A stretch of DNA of 64,000 nt from Nibrella saemangeumensis (GCF_039541915.1 NZ_BAABHD010000027.1:120011-184010); one strand, 5' to 3'. Shown: positions 52,122 through 61,757, counted from the stretch's first letter. Notes: a model not told the origin generated them from the sequence alone. Numbers and translations: made by a program.

Positions 52122-53111
52122 TTAAACCTTAGCAGCCGGTGCAGGTGCCGGCTCAACTACTTCTTTAGGCGGGCGCTGGCTCCAGTAGGTGGCCAGTAAC
52201 GAACCGGTCATGTTCATGATCGGGCCAAAGAGGGCCGGTGCCAGACCTACCGTGGCCACTTTACCCATTTGTAGGGCCAGACCAGAGGCCAGACCCCCAT
52301 TCTGAAGACCAACTTCTATGGCCACCGTCCGGCTGCTCTGTTCGTCCAGGCGCATCAGGCGGGCACCGGTGTATCCCAACAGGAAACCGGTCAGGTTATG
52401 CAACAGGACACACAAGGCCAGCGTCCAGCCAACGGTCAGCAGGCTCTCGCGACCGGCAGCCGTGATGATCCCCACGATCAGCACAATACCGGCCATTGAG
52501 ATCAGCGGCATTACCCGGTTCAGCACGACCGCTGATTTATGAAAAATCCGGTTCAGGATTAAGCCGACCACCACCGGCAGAATCACAATTTTCATAATGT
52601 CCAGCATCATGGCCCAAAAGCTAACGGCAATAAACTCACCAGCCAGTAACTTCATCAGCAAAGGCGTCATAAGTGGGGCCATGATGGTAGCCACCGAGGT
52701 AATGGTAATGGACAACGCTACGTTCGCTTTTGCAATATAGCTCATCACGTTGGAGGCAAGGCCGCTAGGGGAGCAGCCGATCAGAATCACCCCGGCGGCA
52801 ATTTCGGGCGGAAAGCCAAACGAAGCGGCCAGCAAATAGCCCACACCGGGCATAATGGTAAACTGACAGATTAGCCCGATGATTACGGCTTTGGGCTGCT
52901 TCACTACTGCCTCAAAATCCTTGACGGCCATAGTCGTACCCATGCCCAGCATAATGATTTGCAGCAGCGGAACAATGAGGTTTTTAAGCTGGAAACCACC
53001 TATTTCGATAAACGGCTGGGGAAATGTCAGGGCTAACACCACCACAGCAAGAATCAGCGCCGTATAGATCAGATTACTATACGACGACTTCGTATTGGTT
53101 TCAGATTTCAT
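52122..53111 (-). CDS. Bile acid:sodium symporter family transporter
   Basis: This 329-residue membrane protein has about nine hydrophobic helices. It shows family motifs such as GCSPSGLASNVMSYIAKANVALS near residue 115 and EVGLQNGGLASGLA near residue 265. The BASS/SBF family carries organic anions, not only bile acids, with Na+. The Ala/Pro-rich C-terminus is cytoplasmic or periplasmic tail without known function. It diverges from the GH140-like gene across 58 bases. The substrate cannot be predicted. Confidence 0.93.
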   Translation of the reverse strand: MKSETNTKSSYSNLIYTALILAVVVLALTFPQPFIEIGGFQLKNLIVPLLQIIMLGMGTTMAVKDFEAVVKQPKAVIIGLICQFTIMPGVGYLLAASFGFPPEIAAGVILIGCSPSGLASNVMSYIAKANVALSITITSVATIMAPLMTPLLMKLLAGEFIAVSFWAMMLDIMKIVILPVVVGLILNRIFHKSAVVLNRVMPLISMAGIVLIVGIITAAGRESLLTVGWTLALCVLLHNLTGFLLGYTGARLMRLDEQSSRTVAIEVGLQNGGLASGLALQMGKVATVGLAPALFGPIMNMTGSLLATYWSQRPPKEVVEPAPAPAAKV

Positions 53112-53169
53112 CAGTAAATGGGTAAGAGTTCTGTGTTTAGGAATCAGGAATACCGTAAAAATACAAGGA

Positions 53170-54567
53170 ATGCCGACTTTTACCCGCTCCAGCTCTTTTT
53201 TTCCACCAACTATATTTTTGTGGCTATTACTCGCAGGAACTACGCTTCAGGCACAAGTCTCCCTCCCTCGCCTGCAGGTATCCCTTAATGGCCGTTATCT
53301 CGCTCAGGAGTCCGGCAAACCGTTTTTTTACCTCGGCGACACCGCCTGGGAACTGTTCAATAAACTCGATAGCGCTGAGGCCATCCGCTACCTCAACGAC
53401 CGGGCGGCTAAGCGATTTACCGTTATCCAGTCGCACTTCCTGACGCTCAAATCAGACTGGCGAAATACCTACGGCGAACTCCCCTTCCTGAACGGCGATT
53501 TCGATACACCCAACGAACGCTACTGGCGGCATGTCGATTTTATTGTAAAGGAAGCCACCAACCGGGGCTTATACCTGGCGGTCGTACCGGCCTGGTGTCT
53601 GTTCTTCATTGAAAAACCAGATGCACCGCTGTACGCCGATTCGGCCAGAGCCTACCGCTACGGCCGTTTTCTGGGTGAACGCTACAAAGACTTTCCCAAC
53701 TTCATCTGGGTACTCGGGGGTGACAAACGTCCTACCCGCCACGCCATTTACCGCAACCTGGCCAGCGGCCTGACTGATGCCTACGCCCACGGCGACCCCT
53801 ACCGCATTCTGCTGACCTACCACCCGCCGGGTGGCACCCACCGGCCGCCGGCTACCTCTACCGGCGAGTTCTACCACGAAGAACCCTGGCTGGACTTTAA
53901 CATGATTCAGTCCGGCCACCGGGTAACTAACCGCAACTATGAACGCATTACGGAAGATTACGCCCGCTTCCCGATAAAGCCAACCCTGGACGCAGAACCT
54001 TGCTACGAGCAACATCCGCAGCTCCATAAATACGAAAATGGCGCTTTTTCGGCCTGGCACGTAAGGCGTCGGGGCTGGTGGTCGGTCCTGGCCGGCGGCT
54101 GCGGCTTTACCTACGGCGGCAACGGCATCTGGCAGATGGAAAAGCCGGGCCAGATCTTTCTGCCCACGCACTTTAAGGACTACTGGTACGATGCCCTTCA
54201 GTACGAAGGAGCCGGGCAGATGCAGCACCTGCGGTCGCTGGTTGAGAGACTGGGGCTCGACCGGATGGTGCCGGACTCCACGCTGCTACGTTCCCCCGGT
54301 GGCACGGTCGATGACCGGGTTCAGGCAGCGCGTGACGAAGCTTATGAGTTTGTCGTAGCGTATATCACGGATGGGCGCCCCATTGCACTGGATTTAACCC
54401 GGTTATCCAGCAAACGCCCTGGCGGCTATTGGTTCAACCCTCGCACCGGGCAGGAAACCCCTATAAAGCGTATAGAACCAGGAGTCCAAACCGTTTTTAA
54501 CCCACCCACTGCCGGTGCCGAAAACGATTGGGTGCTGGTAGTCGGTAAAGTAAAACGGCCGAAGTAA
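53170..54567 (+). CDS. Exported DUF4038/GH140-like glycoside hydrolase
   Basis: From ATG 53170 the protein has 465 residues with a signal peptide (ending TTLQAQ). The N-terminal barrel carries KPFFYLGDTAWELFNKLD and the C-terminal part LAGGCGFTYGGNGIWQ with RPIALDLTRLSSKRPGGYWFNPRTG, as in the DUF4038/DUF5060-type family that includes GH140 apiosidases. Probable catalytic acids are the Asp in LGGDKRP and the Glu in LDAEPCYE. It would act on plant glycans; substrate is uncertain. A longer start at 53095 overlaps the divergent transporter gene and is rejected. Confidence 0.88.
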   Translation: MPTFTRSSSFFPPTIFLWLLLAGTTLQAQVSLPRLQVSLNGRYLAQESGKPFFYLGDTAWELFNKLDSAEAIRYLNDRAAKRFTVIQSHFLTLKSDWRNTYGELPFLNGDFDTPNERYWRHVDFIVKEATNRGLYLAVVPAWCLFFIEKPDAPLYADSARAYRYGRFLGERYKDFPNFIWVLGGDKRPTRHAIYRNLASGLTDAYAHGDPYRILLTYHPPGGTHRPPATSTGEFYHEEPWLDFNMIQSGHRVTNRNYERITEDYARFPIKPTLDAEPCYEQHPQLHKYENGAFSAWHVRRRGWWSVLAGGCGFTYGGNGIWQMEKPGQIFLPTHFKDYWYDALQYEGAGQMQHLRSLVERLGLDRMVPDSTLLRSPGGTVDDRVQAARDEAYEFVVAYITDGRPIALDLTRLSSKRPGGYWFNPRTGQETPIKRIEPGVQTVFNPPTAGAENDWVLVVGKVKRPK

Positions 54568-54669
54568 CCATGTTTCTCCGATTTTGACGTTAATACAATA
54601 AGAAAAGTGCAGTTAAATAGAGTTTAATTGACTGGTTCTATAACTTAGGCTGGAGAATTCAGAAAGTAT

Positions 54670-56253
54670 TTGCCCGTGCTCTTGTCCCCGACAACAAATA
54701 GTGACTCTTTTGCTCTGCTGGTACAGAGCCTGCACGAATATGCCATCTTTATGCTCGACACGGCGGGCACAATCACGTTTTCCAATCCAGGTGCCGGACC
54801 GGTCTATGGCTACGCGCCTGACGATTTAATCGGTAAATCCATTCTGATTTTTCAGCCTGCTCAGACCTCAGACCAGACAAAGCAGGCGCCTGAATTAGCG
54901 TCGGCATTAGCCAATGGCCAGTACAGCGAGGAAGGCTGGCAGCTCCGCAAAGACGGCCGGCGCTTCTGGGCCAGTGTGCTGATAACGCCCATCTATACGG
55001 AAGAGCAGCAGTTGCTGGGGTACTCACAGGTTGTCCGTGATCTGACCCGCCGTAAAGAAACCGAAGACGCCCTGAAACAAAGCGAAGAACGGTACCGGCT
55101 AATGGTCGAAGCCGTCAGGGACTACGCCATCTTCATGCTCGATCCTCAGGGGCACATAGTTAGCTGGAACGAAGGAGCCAAGCGCCTGAAAGGGTATCTG
55201 GCGGAGGAAATTATCGGGAAACATTTCTCAGCTTTTTACACGCCGGAGGACCTGGCAGCGGGAAAACCCGGCCGGGAGCTCGAAATAGCAAAGGCCACGG
55301 GAAAATACGAAGAAGAAGGCTGGCGGCTTCGGAAAGATAGTTCGTTATTCTGGGCTAATGTCGTTATCACGGCCTTGTTCAACGCGGAAAACAAGCTAAT
55401 CGGCTTTACAAAAGTTACCCGTGACCTCACAGAACGCCGACAGGCCGAGCGGGCCCTGAAAGAGAGTGAGGAACGCTTCAGAACCCTTGCCCATGAATTA
55501 AGTAGCGCCAATACTGAGCTTGGGCGTGCCAATAAGGAACTGGAGGTTTTTGCCTATGTCGCATCGCATGATTTGCAGGAGCCCCTGCGCAAGATTCAGG
55601 CATTCGGCGACATTTTGCAGAATCAGTTTTCGGAGCAGCTAACTCCGGAGGGGACCAGTCTGATTCAGCGGATGCAATCGGCCGCCAGCCGAATGAATAC
55701 GCTCATCAAAGATTTGCTGACCTACTCCCGTATCAGCCGGGAAGATCAGCCCTTCGACGCCATAGCACTCAACCGGACTGTCGATGGAGTGCTGAACGAT
55801 CTGGAAACAGTAATTCGGGAAAAGCAGGCCGATATACAGGTAGGAACTTTACCAACCATCAACGGCAATGAGCTGCAACTGCGACAGTTGTTTCAGAATC
55901 TGCTCTCCAATGCCCTGAAGTTTGCGCAGCCGGATCAGGTCCCCCAAATCAGCATTAAGAGCAATCCTGTTCCACTGAAACAGTTACCGGTTCCTCTTAC
56001 AGGCCGAAAAGGCGAATGGGTAGCCATTGACGTAACCGATAATGGTATCGGCTTCGATACAAAATACAAGGACCGGATTTTTCAGATGTTTCAGCGGCTG
56101 CACACCCGCAGTGAGTACCCCGGCACCGGCATAGGTCTGGCTATCTGCAGGAAAGTGGCCGAGAATCACGGTGGTGCGATTGCCGTAAACAGCGAACCGG
56201 GACACGGCACCACCTTTACGGTATATGTGCCGGTCGCCGGTCGTGAAAAGTAG
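54670..56253 (+). CDS. Cytoplasmic sensor histidine kinase with two PAS domains
   Basis: This 527-residue protein has no transmembrane segment. Two PAS domains (about residues 10-130 and 140-260) share the phrase YAIFMLD and similar ends (RDLTRRKETEDAL, RDLTERRQAERAL), indicating duplication. A coiled coil leads to the H-box ASHDLQEPLRKI and a HATPase domain (QNLLSNALKFA, DNGIGFD, GTGIGLAICRK). The start is TTG 54670 or GTG 54676; no upstream ATG fits. No response regulator is adjacent, so the partner is elsewhere. Confidence 0.92.
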   Translation: MPVLLSPTTNSDSFALLVQSLHEYAIFMLDTAGTITFSNPGAGPVYGYAPDDLIGKSILIFQPAQTSDQTKQAPELASALANGQYSEEGWQLRKDGRRFWASVLITPIYTEEQQLLGYSQVVRDLTRRKETEDALKQSEERYRLMVEAVRDYAIFMLDPQGHIVSWNEGAKRLKGYLAEEIIGKHFSAFYTPEDLAAGKPGRELEIAKATGKYEEEGWRLRKDSSLFWANVVITALFNAENKLIGFTKVTRDLTERRQAERALKESEERFRTLAHELSSANTELGRANKELEVFAYVASHDLQEPLRKIQAFGDILQNQFSEQLTPEGTSLIQRMQSAASRMNTLIKDLLTYSRISREDQPFDAIALNRTVDGVLNDLETVIREKQADIQVGTLPTINGNELQLRQLFQNLLSNALKFAQPDQVPQISIKSNPVPLKQLPVPLTGRKGEWVAIDVTDNGIGFDTKYKDRIFQMFQRLHTRSEYPGTGIGLAICRKVAENHGGAIAVNSEPGHGTTFTVYVPVAGREK

Positions 56254-56336
56254 TTAAATGGTTCATTAGTTGATTGGTCTGCTGGTTCTATCTAACGAAC
56301 CAATTAACCACTCAACCACTCAACCCTCTATTAATG
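56254..56336. repeat. Two inverted arms of GGTTNATT octads
   Basis: The left arm reads GGTTCATT, AGTTGATT, GGTCTGCT, GGTTCTAT. The right arm on the minus strand reads GGTTGAGT, GGTTGAGT, GGTTAATT, GGTTCGTT. They form an imperfect hairpin filling the space between the kinase stop and the stop of the convergent HMA gene. Confidence 0.82.
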
Positions 56337-56690
56337 GTGCCCGTGCTCTTTGCTGTCTTTTTTGCAGCAGGACGGCAGTTTGTTGTAGCCTTTTTCGTCG
56401 GCAGTTATCTCGTCGGCATCGTAACCGCTCTTCGAGATGTTTGCCTTTATTTTAGCCGCATCGGTTTTTTTCGGATTGTATTTCACCGTAACGACTTTAT
56501 CGTCCAGGTTCAGGTTCGACTCCTTCACGCCTTTCTCAAACGCCAGGTTACGCTCGATGCGCTCTTTGCACATCTCGCAAATGGCCGATGTCTTGATCTT
56601 CACCTCTTTCTCTTTGTCGTCAGTAGTCCGGAAAGCCGTTCCGGTGGTCAGCATCAGGGTGGCAATTAGCCCAAACAACAGGTTTTTCAT
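56331..56690 (-). CDS. Exported heavy-metal-associated (HMA) domain protein
   Basis: This 119-residue protein has a signal peptide (MKNLLFGLIATLMLTTGTAF) and one HMA ferredoxin-like domain with the metal-binding CxxC in ICEMCKERIERNL. The C-terminal tail CCKKDSKEHGHH adds more thiol and His ligands. It likely binds Cu(I) in the periplasm. It is the last gene of a minus-strand copper-related series, 35 bases after the outer-membrane protein gene. The metal is inferred from the family and context. Confidence 0.87.
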   Translation of the reverse strand: MKNLLFGLIATLMLTTGTAFRTTDDKEKEVKIKTSAICEMCKERIERNLAFEKGVKESNLNLDDKVVTVKYNPKKTDAAKIKANISKSGYDADEITADEKGYNKLPSCCKKDSKEHGHH

Positions 56691-56725
56691 GTATAAGAAA
56701 CGGTTTACGTGGTTTATTTCGTGTA

Positions 56726-58201
56726 TTACATTGTCCGGGGAGAACTCATCCGGCGGCCTCCCGTCAGCATCGGCATGGCCGAGGGCGTGATACGCAGGTA
56801 GATCTGCCCTGATAACGGTGTTTTGCCGTATAATGGTTCCAGCGCTTTTTCGGGCATACTACCGGTCAACTGAGCCCCCAGCACCAGGTCGGTGTTGGCG
56901 TAGCGCACCAGGCGGTAATTCATGCCCAGCGTCAGATTATTGATGGTCAAATGATGCTGGCCGCCTACCTGATCGTCTACCAGCGATAATTCCTCAGGTG
57001 ATTTCGTGATGTTCTCGAACCGGCCATATAGCGCTACCCTGTTTAGTTGCAGACTGGTTTCAGCCAGATACGAATGATCGCTGTGATCGTCGGAGGCATT
57101 CATTCCCCACACCAGCGCCGACGATACGTACCGATCAGCGCCACCCAGCGAAATGCCGTGTAGCACAGAGGCCGTGGTCCGGGTTACGTTTTCGTCCGGC
57201 TCCACTGACTCAGGACTTTTAATAAAACCCTGCGAGAACTGAAGTGCCAGCGACGGCGACGGGTTCACCGACAACCGGTACGAGTAGCTGTCGAAGCGCG
57301 GCCGGTCAAAACCGAGCCGCTGTTCATTGGGTTCGCGACCCGTGAAGCTGGACACCTCCACTTTGGCAATCTTGTACCGGAAGCCCGCCGTAGCTACCCC
57401 GTAGGTAATGTGCGTAGCATCCTGCCAATGGTGGCCCAGGGGTGAATCAGGGTTGTTAAAAGCCGAAATCCGGTGCATAAACGCCGGTGGCCCCAAAGCC
57501 GGTTCCCCCGGAAGTCCTACATAGATAAATGCATCGGTATTCGGGCTGAACGCATGGCTGTAGCCAACCGACAGCTCCGAAAACAGGTCGTGCTGGTGCT
57601 GCCGGTCTACCAAGCGCCGGCCTTTGTACGTCTCCCCCGATTGGAATACCAGCGGGTAGCCGTCCGGACTGACCGTCAGCGGGTCCAGCGACATCATCAG
57701 TTTAACGGAAAACAGTCCCCGCTGCCCCACATTCCGCTGCGCCATGCCCATAAACCAGTTGGGCGCATCGAATTGCGTAGCCCGGCCCCGCATACCGGGG
57801 TTGTTGAAGTTCTGATTGGTATGCCGCACAAACACGCTGTAGTGCAGCATATACATCCATCCTTTGTTCGAATGCCACATGTTCATGTACATCGGCGTCT
57901 GGTCGGGCATCCAGGCCGTACCCGATGCGTTCCGGTTCATGGGCAGATTGCGCGAATACAGGTGCGACATGGACATTGAGTGCTGTTCGCCCCCCATTGA
58001 CCCATGGTTCATCGTGCTATGGTCCATCCCCTGGCGCATCGAATGATCCATGGTGCCGGCCGAGTCGATGGTTGTGGTCCGTTTCTGATTTTGCTGTGTG
58101 GGCTGCGTATGCCCCTGGTGATGCTCATGTTGGGCCAGCACCGGGCCGGTCAGGCCCAGAAGCGCCAGCCCGAACATTGCCTGCCGCAGATTACTTTTCA
58201 T
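56726..58201 (-). CDS. His/Met-rich outer-membrane protein, copper-resistance-like
   Basis: This 491-residue protein has a signal peptide (ending GPVLAQ) and then about 65 residues very rich in His and Met (HEHHQGH, MDHSMRQGMDHSTMNHGSM), a typical copper-binding string. The rest is barrel-like beta structure with a possible end near RITPS. I do not know a named family for the whole protein. Its place between the HMA protein and the Cys-rich Csp-like gene supports a role in copper binding or efflux at the outer membrane. Confidence 0.75.
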   Translation of the reverse strand: MKSNLRQAMFGLALLGLTGPVLAQHEHHQGHTQPTQQNQKRTTTIDSAGTMDHSMRQGMDHSTMNHGSMGGEQHSMSMSHLYSRNLPMNRNASGTAWMPDQTPMYMNMWHSNKGWMYMLHYSVFVRHTNQNFNNPGMRGRATQFDAPNWFMGMAQRNVGQRGLFSVKLMMSLDPLTVSPDGYPLVFQSGETYKGRRLVDRQHQHDLFSELSVGYSHAFSPNTDAFIYVGLPGEPALGPPAFMHRISAFNNPDSPLGHHWQDATHITYGVATAGFRYKIAKVEVSSFTGREPNEQRLGFDRPRFDSYSYRLSVNPSPSLALQFSQGFIKSPESVEPDENVTRTTASVLHGISLGGADRYVSSALVWGMNASDDHSDHSYLAETSLQLNRVALYGRFENITKSPEELSLVDDQVGGQHHLTINNLTLGMNYRLVRYANTDLVLGAQLTGSMPEKALEPLYGKTPLSGQIYLRITPSAMPMLTGGRRMSSPRTM

Positions 58202-58265
58202 TGTTCAGGTTGTATTTAGTGGATGATTGGCGGTGAAGGAAGCCGGAAACCAGCTCCCTCATCGG

Positions 58266-58601
58266 TTATGCATTCGCCGACATATGGCGGCATTCGTCAG
58301 CGCACTTCTGACAGGCTTCGGCGCAGGCTTTGCAATGCGCATGGTCGTGCTGGCTGCACTCATCGGCGCATGCCTGGCAAACTTCGGCGCATACGGCCAT
58401 AAACTGCCGCATAAATTGGGAATCACGGGCCGTCAGCCGGCCACACATGGTGCAGAAATCGGCGCATTCCCGGCAAAGCCGGATGCACTCGGCCATCATC
58501 TGCACATGATCCTCTTTCAGGCAGGCGGTAGCGCAATGTTCGCAGGCGGCCGCGCAATCAAAACAGGTGTCGACGTGGGAGCGATGTTCCATAGTTTCCA
58601 T
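58266..58601 (-). CDS. Four-helix-bundle copper-binding protein (Csp/DUF326-like)
   Basis: This 111-residue protein has 19 cysteines spaced as CxxC, CxxxC and CxxxxxC on amphipathic helices (TCFDCAAACEHCATAC; CIRLCRECADFCTMC; CAEVCQACADEC; CKACAEACQKCADEC), plus His residues. This is the pattern of copper storage proteins that hold many Cu(I) ions inside a helix bundle. There is no signal peptide or Tat motif, so it fits the cytosolic Csp3 type. A TACCTTTG box at 58752-58759 may be its promoter. Confidence 0.9.
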   Translation of the reverse strand: METMEHRSHVDTCFDCAAACEHCATACLKEDHVQMMAECIRLCRECADFCTMCGRLTARDSQFMRQFMAVCAEVCQACADECSQHDHAHCKACAEACQKCADECRHMSANA

Positions 58602-58751
58602 AACGTAAGCTGGTTTTTGGTTGATTACTAGACCGGAGCCAACTCTGGCCCTCAGCAGGATAACCCTTGTTTACCAAATTCGTCCCAATTTCTTAGTAAC
58701 GGTCGGACGTTGGTCGGTGCATCGGCTTTATCCCTGGCGTAATTTGTCCAT

Positions 58752-58759
58752 CAAAGGTA
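58752..58759 (-). promoter_or_regulatory. Candidate -7 box for the Csp gene
   Basis: The minus strand reads TACCTTTG, matching TAnnTTTG, about 150 bases before the Csp-like start. The 206-base gap 58602-58807 shows no other feature. The -33 TTG is not clear. Confidence 0.35.
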
Positions 58760-58807
58760 GCTAGCCGGCCTGACCGGATTTGTACAGGTATTGTGATCAG
58801 TTGTACA

Positions 58808-59386
58808 TCATTTTGACTCCTGCACCTTGTCCAGTTCCGTGCGCAGCGGCTGCCGGACCTTCCGGAACTCGCCCGGTGTCATGCCGACTACCTGCCGGAA
58901 CTGATTCGATAAGTGCTGGGAGCTGCTGTACCCCACCCGCCACGCGATTTCGCTCAGGGAGAGTTCGCCGTAGAACAGGTACTCTTTTACTTTCTCAATC
59001 TTTTGCAGAATAGCGTACCGTTCGATGGAGATACCCTCTACGGCCGAAAACAGATGACTCAGGTACGAGTAATCGTACCCGATCTTCTGCGCCAGAAAGT
59101 CGGACAGGTTCTGCTGCTCCGGGCGGTCCCGCCGGTTATGGTGAACCTCGTTGATGATGATGGATTTGATCTGTTCCACCAGCACCGTTTTACGGTCGTC
59201 GAGCAGTTCAAACCCGTTGGCCTGTAGGCCTGACGCTACCTGTTCCGTGCTGACTTCGGCGGGCCACTCGCTCACTATCACCTCGCCGAGCTGAACTTGT
59301 TGTACGTCCAGCCCGGCATCCGTCAATACCTGTTGCACCGCCCGTTTACAGCGGTCGCAGACCATGTTTTTGATGTACAGCTTCAT
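58808..59386 (-). CDS. AraC family regulator fused to an HMA metal-binding domain
   Basis: This 192-residue protein begins with a complete HMA-type domain (NMVCDRCKRAVQQVL at residues 7-21, ending near residue 70). After a short linker comes the AraC double helix-turn-helix (NLSDFLAQKIGYDYSYLSHLF and LSLSEIAWRVGYSSSQHLSNQF). It is a likely one-component Cu(I) sensor. Its start codon overlaps the TonB receptor stop by one base (TGATG), so it is translated from that operon. The fusion is known in Bacteroidota genomes, though target sites are not obvious here. Confidence 0.9.
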   Translation of the reverse strand: MKLYIKNMVCDRCKRAVQQVLTDAGLDVQQVQLGEVIVSEWPAEVSTEQVASGLQANGFELLDDRKTVLVEQIKSIIINEVHHNRRDRPEQQNLSDFLAQKIGYDYSYLSHLFSAVEGISIERYAILQKIEKVKEYLFYGELSLSEIAWRVGYSSSQHLSNQFRQVVGMTPGEFRKVRQPLRTELDKVQESK

Positions 59387-61674
59387 CAGTACTTCAATTT
59401 ATAGCGGAATCCGGCGTAGATCATCCGGCCGGTGATGGGCCCCCAGGCCCGCCCTGCCGCATCGAAATCGCGGCCAAAGGGATTCTGCGGAGCCACAATC
59501 GGGTCTAGTTGGCGGAAACCCGTTAGGTTTTCCCCGCCCAGGTAAAGTTCCCAGTCCCGGAACGCCTTGGATACCTGGGCATTGACGTTGTAGAAGCCGG
59601 GGGTATTTTCCCATATCATGTTCCGGTAGCTGTAATCGTGCGTATACTCGTGAGTCTCCAGGTCGTGGGCATCTTCCCGCTGCATGGTAGGAATCCGCCG
59701 GGGGCCGTTCCACTGCACGGTTAGGTCGAATTTCCACTTATCATACGGCAAGGCGTAGCCCGCGTTGAACAGCACCCGGTCGCGGCTGACCATCATGCGG
59801 GGCAGCAGCACACTCTCACCAAACGGGGCTCCCATCGACTGCCGGACATCAAACAGCCGGTACGCCAGCTTAAACTCCAGTCGTTTTGCGGGTTCGTAGT
59901 TGACCTCTGCCTGGAAGCTGTTGGAAAAGGACTGACCGTTCAGGTTGTAAAAATGCAGTTCGCCGGGATGCTCCAGATCGGCTATTAACTGGTTTTGGAA
60001 GTCGGTCCGGTAATAATCTACAATCAACGAAGCTTTCTCTCCAAATAGGTTGAACTCGTTGGTCAGGCTCAGGCCATAGTTCCAGGATACCTCCGGCCGT
60101 AACCGGCCTGTGAAGAAAACATACCGTGAACTGACCAGATAACCATAGTTTTCGGCCAGCGCGTTGGGAACCCGGAAGCCCCGGCCCGCCGAAGCCCGTA
60201 AAATGACGTTATTGTTCAGATCGTACTTCAGGTGCAACCGGGGCGTCAACTGCGTACCGAACAGGTTGTGGAAATCGGCCCGAGCGCCGGCTACCAGTGT
60301 AAACTTCTCCAGGTATTTGTAGGTATACTCCCCAAAAACACCGGGTACCGACTCGGTGCGGGTCATCAGGGTATCGCGGTAGCGTTCGCGATAATCATCC
60401 AGCAGGTAACTAATGCCTGTTTTGAAGGAATGATTGGTATTACCGATAATGGATTGGTAGATCAGATTACCGTACAGCGACTGCTGCCGGCCATCGTACG
60501 GAATATAGCTAAACCGGGAATTCTGATCATGGTGTACGGCATTCAGGATTAATCCCAAACCCTTGTAGGGCTGCTCCGGATACAGTTTGGCCGTTTTGGA
60601 AAACCATTCAAAACGGCGGGTTTCGTTGGTAAATGTATAGCGGACGACGCCCGGCGGAACACGCCGGGCTACCTGACCACCCAGCCGGTCCTCGTAAATG
60701 GCCTTCACGCCAAACTGCGTCATGAAACGCTCACTGGAATATTTGGCGCGCATGATGCCGTTATACTGTGTGTAGAGAGGCATGTCCATAAAGCCATCGC
60801 CGTTCTGATCGATCTGATTCCGCAGCGTGCTGGCGTGGCTCAGTACGCCCACGCTCCAACGGTCGTTCAGGGGTTTCGAAAGGTTCAGGTTACCCTCTAC
60901 CCGTCCGAAGCTATTCACGTAGCCATTGGCATATACCCGTTCGCGGGCGTCTGGCTTTTGCAGTTCAACGTTGATTTGACCGGACATACCCTCATACCCG
61001 TTGACGACGGATCCTACGCCTTTGCCAATATCAATGGATGAGATCCAGGTACCCGGCACGTAGTTCAGGCCAAAGGTAGAGGCCAGTCCGCGTATGGTCG
61101 GAATGTTCTCAACATTGGTCTGCACATAATTGCCGCTCAGCCCAAGCATCTGAATCTGCTTGGCTCCGGTCACCGCATCGCCGTACGAAACACTAACCGA
61201 TGCGTTGGTCTCGAAACTCTCCGACAAATTACAGCAGGCGGCTTTGGCCAGCGTACGGGTCGTCAGCAGTTCGGTCTGGATGGGCGACATCCGGTCGATC
61301 TGCGTTGTAGACGCCTGCACCACCACCTCCTGCAGCGTGGTTTCCGTGCGCAACGTCACCGACACCTCAGCAGCGGGATTAGCGATTGTCAGTGTATCGG
61401 GCCGGTAGCCGACGTAACTGACGACGAGCCGGTTTGTCCGTGACGTTGTGGCAATGGAAAAGCGACCGGATGCATCGGTCGACGTACCAAGCGTCGTACC
61501 TGCCCAGTAAATATTGGCACCGATCAGGGGCGTAAGCCGACCGCTAACCGTTTCCTGTACAGTGCCTTTAATGAATATTTCCGGAACGGGAACTGCCGGT
61601 ATTGAATCAGTCTGTGCCCAGGCAGCCGGCACCAACAGGAAAGAAAAAAGAATATATGAAAGGAGCAATCTCAT
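59386..61674 (-). CDS. TonB-dependent receptor of a likely copper locus
   Basis: From ATG 61674 the protein has 762 residues: signal peptide (ending PAAWAQ), a carboxypeptidase-regulatory-like domain (about 30-115; TSTDASGRFSI), the plug and a beta-barrel with a C-terminal aromatic. The plug contains the vicinal cysteines ACCNLSESFETN and a GLSGNYVQTNVENIP stretch seen in receptors near HMA and copper genes in this phylum. The substrate is inferred to be a metal or metal chelate. It is followed by the HMA-AraC regulator with overlap. Confidence 0.9.
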   Translation of the reverse strand: MRLLLSYILFSFLLVPAAWAQTDSIPAVPVPEIFIKGTVQETVSGRLTPLIGANIYWAGTTLGTSTDASGRFSIATTSRTNRLVVSYVGYRPDTLTIANPAAEVSVTLRTETTLQEVVVQASTTQIDRMSPIQTELLTTRTLAKAACCNLSESFETNASVSVSYGDAVTGAKQIQMLGLSGNYVQTNVENIPTIRGLASTFGLNYVPGTWISSIDIGKGVGSVVNGYEGMSGQINVELQKPDARERVYANGYVNSFGRVEGNLNLSKPLNDRWSVGVLSHASTLRNQIDQNGDGFMDMPLYTQYNGIMRAKYSSERFMTQFGVKAIYEDRLGGQVARRVPPGVVRYTFTNETRRFEWFSKTAKLYPEQPYKGLGLILNAVHHDQNSRFSYIPYDGRQQSLYGNLIYQSIIGNTNHSFKTGISYLLDDYRERYRDTLMTRTESVPGVFGEYTYKYLEKFTLVAGARADFHNLFGTQLTPRLHLKYDLNNNVILRASAGRGFRVPNALAENYGYLVSSRYVFFTGRLRPEVSWNYGLSLTNEFNLFGEKASLIVDYYRTDFQNQLIADLEHPGELHFYNLNGQSFSNSFQAEVNYEPAKRLEFKLAYRLFDVRQSMGAPFGESVLLPRMMVSRDRVLFNAGYALPYDKWKFDLTVQWNGPRRIPTMQREDAHDLETHEYTHDYSYRNMIWENTPGFYNVNAQVSKAFRDWELYLGGENLTGFRQLDPIVAPQNPFGRDFDAAGRAWGPITGRMIYAGFRYKLKY

Positions 61675-61757
61675 GAGAATCGTTGGTTGATAACTAGTAA
61701 AACACCAAAAGCCCATGTCCTGTCTATGGACACCGGCAAATCAGGCCTACCAACGAT

